Shown here piece by piece: positions 62,500 through 64,000 of a DNA stretch of 64,000 nucleotides. The notes under the pieces were generated by a model, which saw nothing but the letters and a program-made list of their open reading frames with translations, was not told the DNA's origin and searched no databases. The number at the start of each line of letters is the position of its first letter. The stretch's first letter is position 1. The translations under genes and the position numbers were made by a program. This DNA is from Ruegeria discodermiae. Lineage in GTDB: Bacteria > Pseudomonadota > Alphaproteobacteria > Rhodobacterales > Rhodobacteraceae. Location of the stretch: NCBI RefSeq assembly GCF_030758345.1, contig NZ_JAVAMO010000001.1, positions 248,001 through 312,000 of the forward strand, read 5' to 3'.

Positions 62500-62632
62500 G
62501 TGGTGAAGCGCCAGATAATCTGACCTTTGGGCACGCCCCAAACACTGGTTTTCCGTCAGCGGAGAACCTGAATGAAGCAGTCGTTTGATCTCTGTCGACG
62601 GACAGTTTGAATTGGGAATTCAGATTCCTTCG

Positions 62633-62672
62633 AAACCTGCTATTCATTGGTGCAGTGTCGAACGGCAGGTTT
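62633..62672. repeat. inverted repeat upstream of the IS left end
   Basis: AAACCTGC (62633-62640) and GCAGGTTT (62665-62672) form a perfect 8-bp inverted repeat with a 24-nt loop. It may be the terminator of the oxygenase gene or a preferred target structure of the IS. It ends 6 bp before the inferred element end. Confidence 0.4.
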
Positions 62673-62678
62673 GTCCGG

Positions 62679-64000
62679 AGGCTGTGTGAAAACTCCTACG
62701 ATGATCTGAGAGATGGTATGATTTCGGCATTCCTTTCGGAGGCATTCCATGGGGCAATTTATTGAGGGTGTGGATCGACATCAGGCGATGTTGCTCCCTG
62801 AATGTTTGGACGATTATGTTTGCACGGGCAGCCCAGTTCGGGCGATTGATGCGTTTGTGGAGATGCTTGATCTTGCTGCGCTTGGCTTCAACGCAACGCC
62901 GCCTGCGACGGGGCGGTCGGGCTATCATCCGGGGCTGATGCTTCGGATTTATCTTTACGGTTACCTCGATCAGGTTCAGTCATCGCGGCGACTGGAACGC
63001 GAGTGCGGTCGCAATCTAGAACTCATCTGGCTGCCCGGGCGCTTGAAGCCCGATTTCAAGACGATTGCTGACTTTAGGAAAGACAACGGACCGGCGATCC
63101 GTAAGGGGTGTCAGCAGTTTGTCGCACTCTGCCGCGACATCAATCTGCTGGACGGGAAACTGGTGGCCATCGATGGTAGCCGATTCAAGGCGGCCATTTC
63201 CAAAGCCAAAAACTACACGCGCGGTAAGCTGCGTCAGAAGCTTAGTGAGATCGAAAAAGCCATTGAGCCCTATCTGGGTGAATTGGATCGCGCAGATGAT
63301 GTGTTTGAGCAGACCGGAACGGTTTTGCCAGGGGCGCGCATCGAACGCGCTCTGCGGAAGCTGGAGCATCTCCGCAAAGAAGCGGCGCGCTATAGATCGA
63401 TCGAGAAACGCATGGATGAAACGGTGGAAAAACAGGTCTCGTTGAGTGATCCCGATGCGCGATCCATGGCAACCACGCCCCGCATGCCGCGCGTGGTTGG
63501 ATGCAATGTGCAGACAGCGGTTGAGGCGGAGAACCATCTGATCGTCGCGCACAAGGTGACCATGCAGGGCTATGATCGGGACGCTCTATCGCTGATGGCG
63601 GTGGCTGTACGCGACGCGATGGCTCCGGATCAGCTCGAGGCTATTGCTGACAAAGGATATTGCAAAAGCGAGGAAATCCTCGCCTGTGAAGAGGCTGGGG
63701 TTGCGGTGGTTGTTCCCAAGCCTCAGACATCGAATGCTGGTGCACTGGGACAATTCGACAAAGCTCACTTCGCCTACGACGCAGAGGCTGACGCTTACAT
63801 CTGCCCGGCCGGCCAACAACTGATCTATCGCTTCACGGGCCAGCAAGATGGCAAAGCGATCCGAACCTACTGGTCGAGCAACTGCGATGGCTGCGTGCTC
63901 AAGGATAAATGCACCAACAGCAAGGAGCGCCGCATTCGTCGGTGGCAACATGAAGATGTTCTAGAACATGTTCAGCAACGGCTACACAAAGATCCCACCC
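62679..64000 (+). mobile_element. IS1182-type insertion sequence, left part, runs off the window
   Basis: The element begins at about 62679 with AGGCTGTGTGAAAACTC, a terminal sequence style common in transposons of this group. The transposase starts 70 bp inside. The right end and the target duplication are outside the window, so the exact boundary is inferred. Base composition is less GC-rich than the neighbouring genes. Confidence 0.7.
62749..64000 (+). CDS. IS1182-family transposase, 3' end missing
   Basis: The first 417 codons of a DDE transposase of the IS1182/IS5-like group. An N-terminal DUF772-type region (HPGLMLRIYLYGYLDQVQSSRRLERECGRNLELIWL) precedes a catalytic core with Asp in AIDGSRFKA near residue 145 and Asp in IADKGYCKSEE near 302. 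A Cys-containing insertion (NCDGCVLKDKCTNS) near 385 lies in a loop typical of these proteins. The frame is open to the window edge. It starts at ATG 62749 after TTTCGGAGG. The intact frame suggests a recent, active copy. Confidence 0.9.
   Translation, partial: MGQFIEGVDRHQAMLLPECLDDYVCTGSPVRAIDAFVEMLDLAALGFNATPPATGRSGYHPGLMLRIYLYGYLDQVQSSRRLERECGRNLELIWLPGRLKPDFKTIADFRKDNGPAIRKGCQQFVALCRDINLLDGKLVAIDGSRFKAAISKAKNYTRGKLRQKLSEIEKAIEPYLGELDRADDVFEQTGTVLPGARIERALRKLEHLRKEAARYRSIEKRMDETVEKQVSLSDPDARSMATTPRMPRVVGCNVQTAVEAENHLIVAHKVTMQGYDRDALSLMAVAVRDAMAPDQLEAIADKGYCKSEEILACEEAGVAVVVPKPQTSNAGALGQFDKAHFAYDAEADAYICPAGQQLIYRFTGQQDGKAIRTYWSSNCDGCVLKDKCTNSKERRIRRWQHEDVLEHVQQRLHKDPT

Overview
The window is about 64 kb of GC-rich chromosome from an alphaproteobacterium, most likely a marine Rhodobacteraceae (Roseobacter-group) species. 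This rests on gene content and order: a smoEFGK-smoS-mtlK polyol operon, a TRAP-type binding protein, a ccmABCDG block between yajC-secD-secF and acnA, an Atm1-type exporter, and many small secreted proteins of roseobacter type. It is mostly housekeeping chromosome with accessory insertions. No rRNA, tRNA or CRISPR array was recognised.

Layout. 1-6.3 kb: adk (3' end cut by the window edge) and acs on the minus strand, an orphan TRAP binding protein, then a TetR regulator with a DnaQ-like exonuclease, divergent from a haloalkane dehalogenase. 6.3-14 kb: polyol uptake and oxidation, with a LacI regulator, a 32-bp palindromic operator, a binding-protein ABC transporter (smoEFGK), sorbitol dehydrogenase (smoS) and mannitol dehydrogenase (mtlK). 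14-22 kb: an MFS transporter, a LOG-family phosphoribohydrolase, a LysM/Ig-like protein, an Atm1-type ABC exporter, two small secreted proteins, and a RidA-like/WYL-regulator divergent pair. 22-27 kb: an RND efflux pump (permease and adaptor). 27-33 kb: a YfgM-like protein, a BamB-like lipoprotein, der, a fatty acid desaturase and a Lys/Ala-rich helix-hairpin-helix protein. 33-48 kb: serS, a cyclic-nucleotide-domain/thioredoxin-reductase-like fusion, yajC-secD-secF, a TauE-like exporter, a Mth938-domain protein, ccmABCDG, a DMT exporter, an SDR, acnA and a DUF1223 protein. 48-57 kb: an LpxL-like acyltransferase, an orphan divergent FliG, two secreted proteins sharing a Cys/Trp motif, a methyltransferase, purB, a DUF6314 protein, a glycosyltransferase-like protein and small envelope proteins. 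57-64 kb: a GH16 glycanase, an alpha/beta-hydrolase-OsmC fusion divergent from a TetR-SDR pair around a 32-bp palindrome, a thioredoxin-fold/2OG-Fe(II) oxygenase fusion, and the left part of an IS1182-type element running off the window.

How the genes work together. The polyol locus is a complete import and first-oxidation module for sorbitol and mannitol, without a fructokinase beside it. SecDF-YajC, the YfgM-like protein and the BamB-like lipoprotein serve envelope protein export, and ccmABCDG matures c-type cytochromes. acs and acnA belong to acetate and TCA metabolism. Three local regulators (TetR, LacI, TetR) sit next to clear palindromes, so local repressor control is visible directly in the DNA.

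I found no large, wholly new multi-gene system. The more unusual items are a serS terminator built into the end of the opposing Lys/Ala-rich gene, the thioredoxin-reductase-like fusion without a redox cysteine pair, the thioredoxin-fold/2OG oxygenase fusion, an orphan degenerate FliG, a RidA homologue and an LpxL-type acyltransferase each lacking a key residue, and adjacent secreted proteins sharing a C-x2-G-x-V-W-D-x5-C motif.
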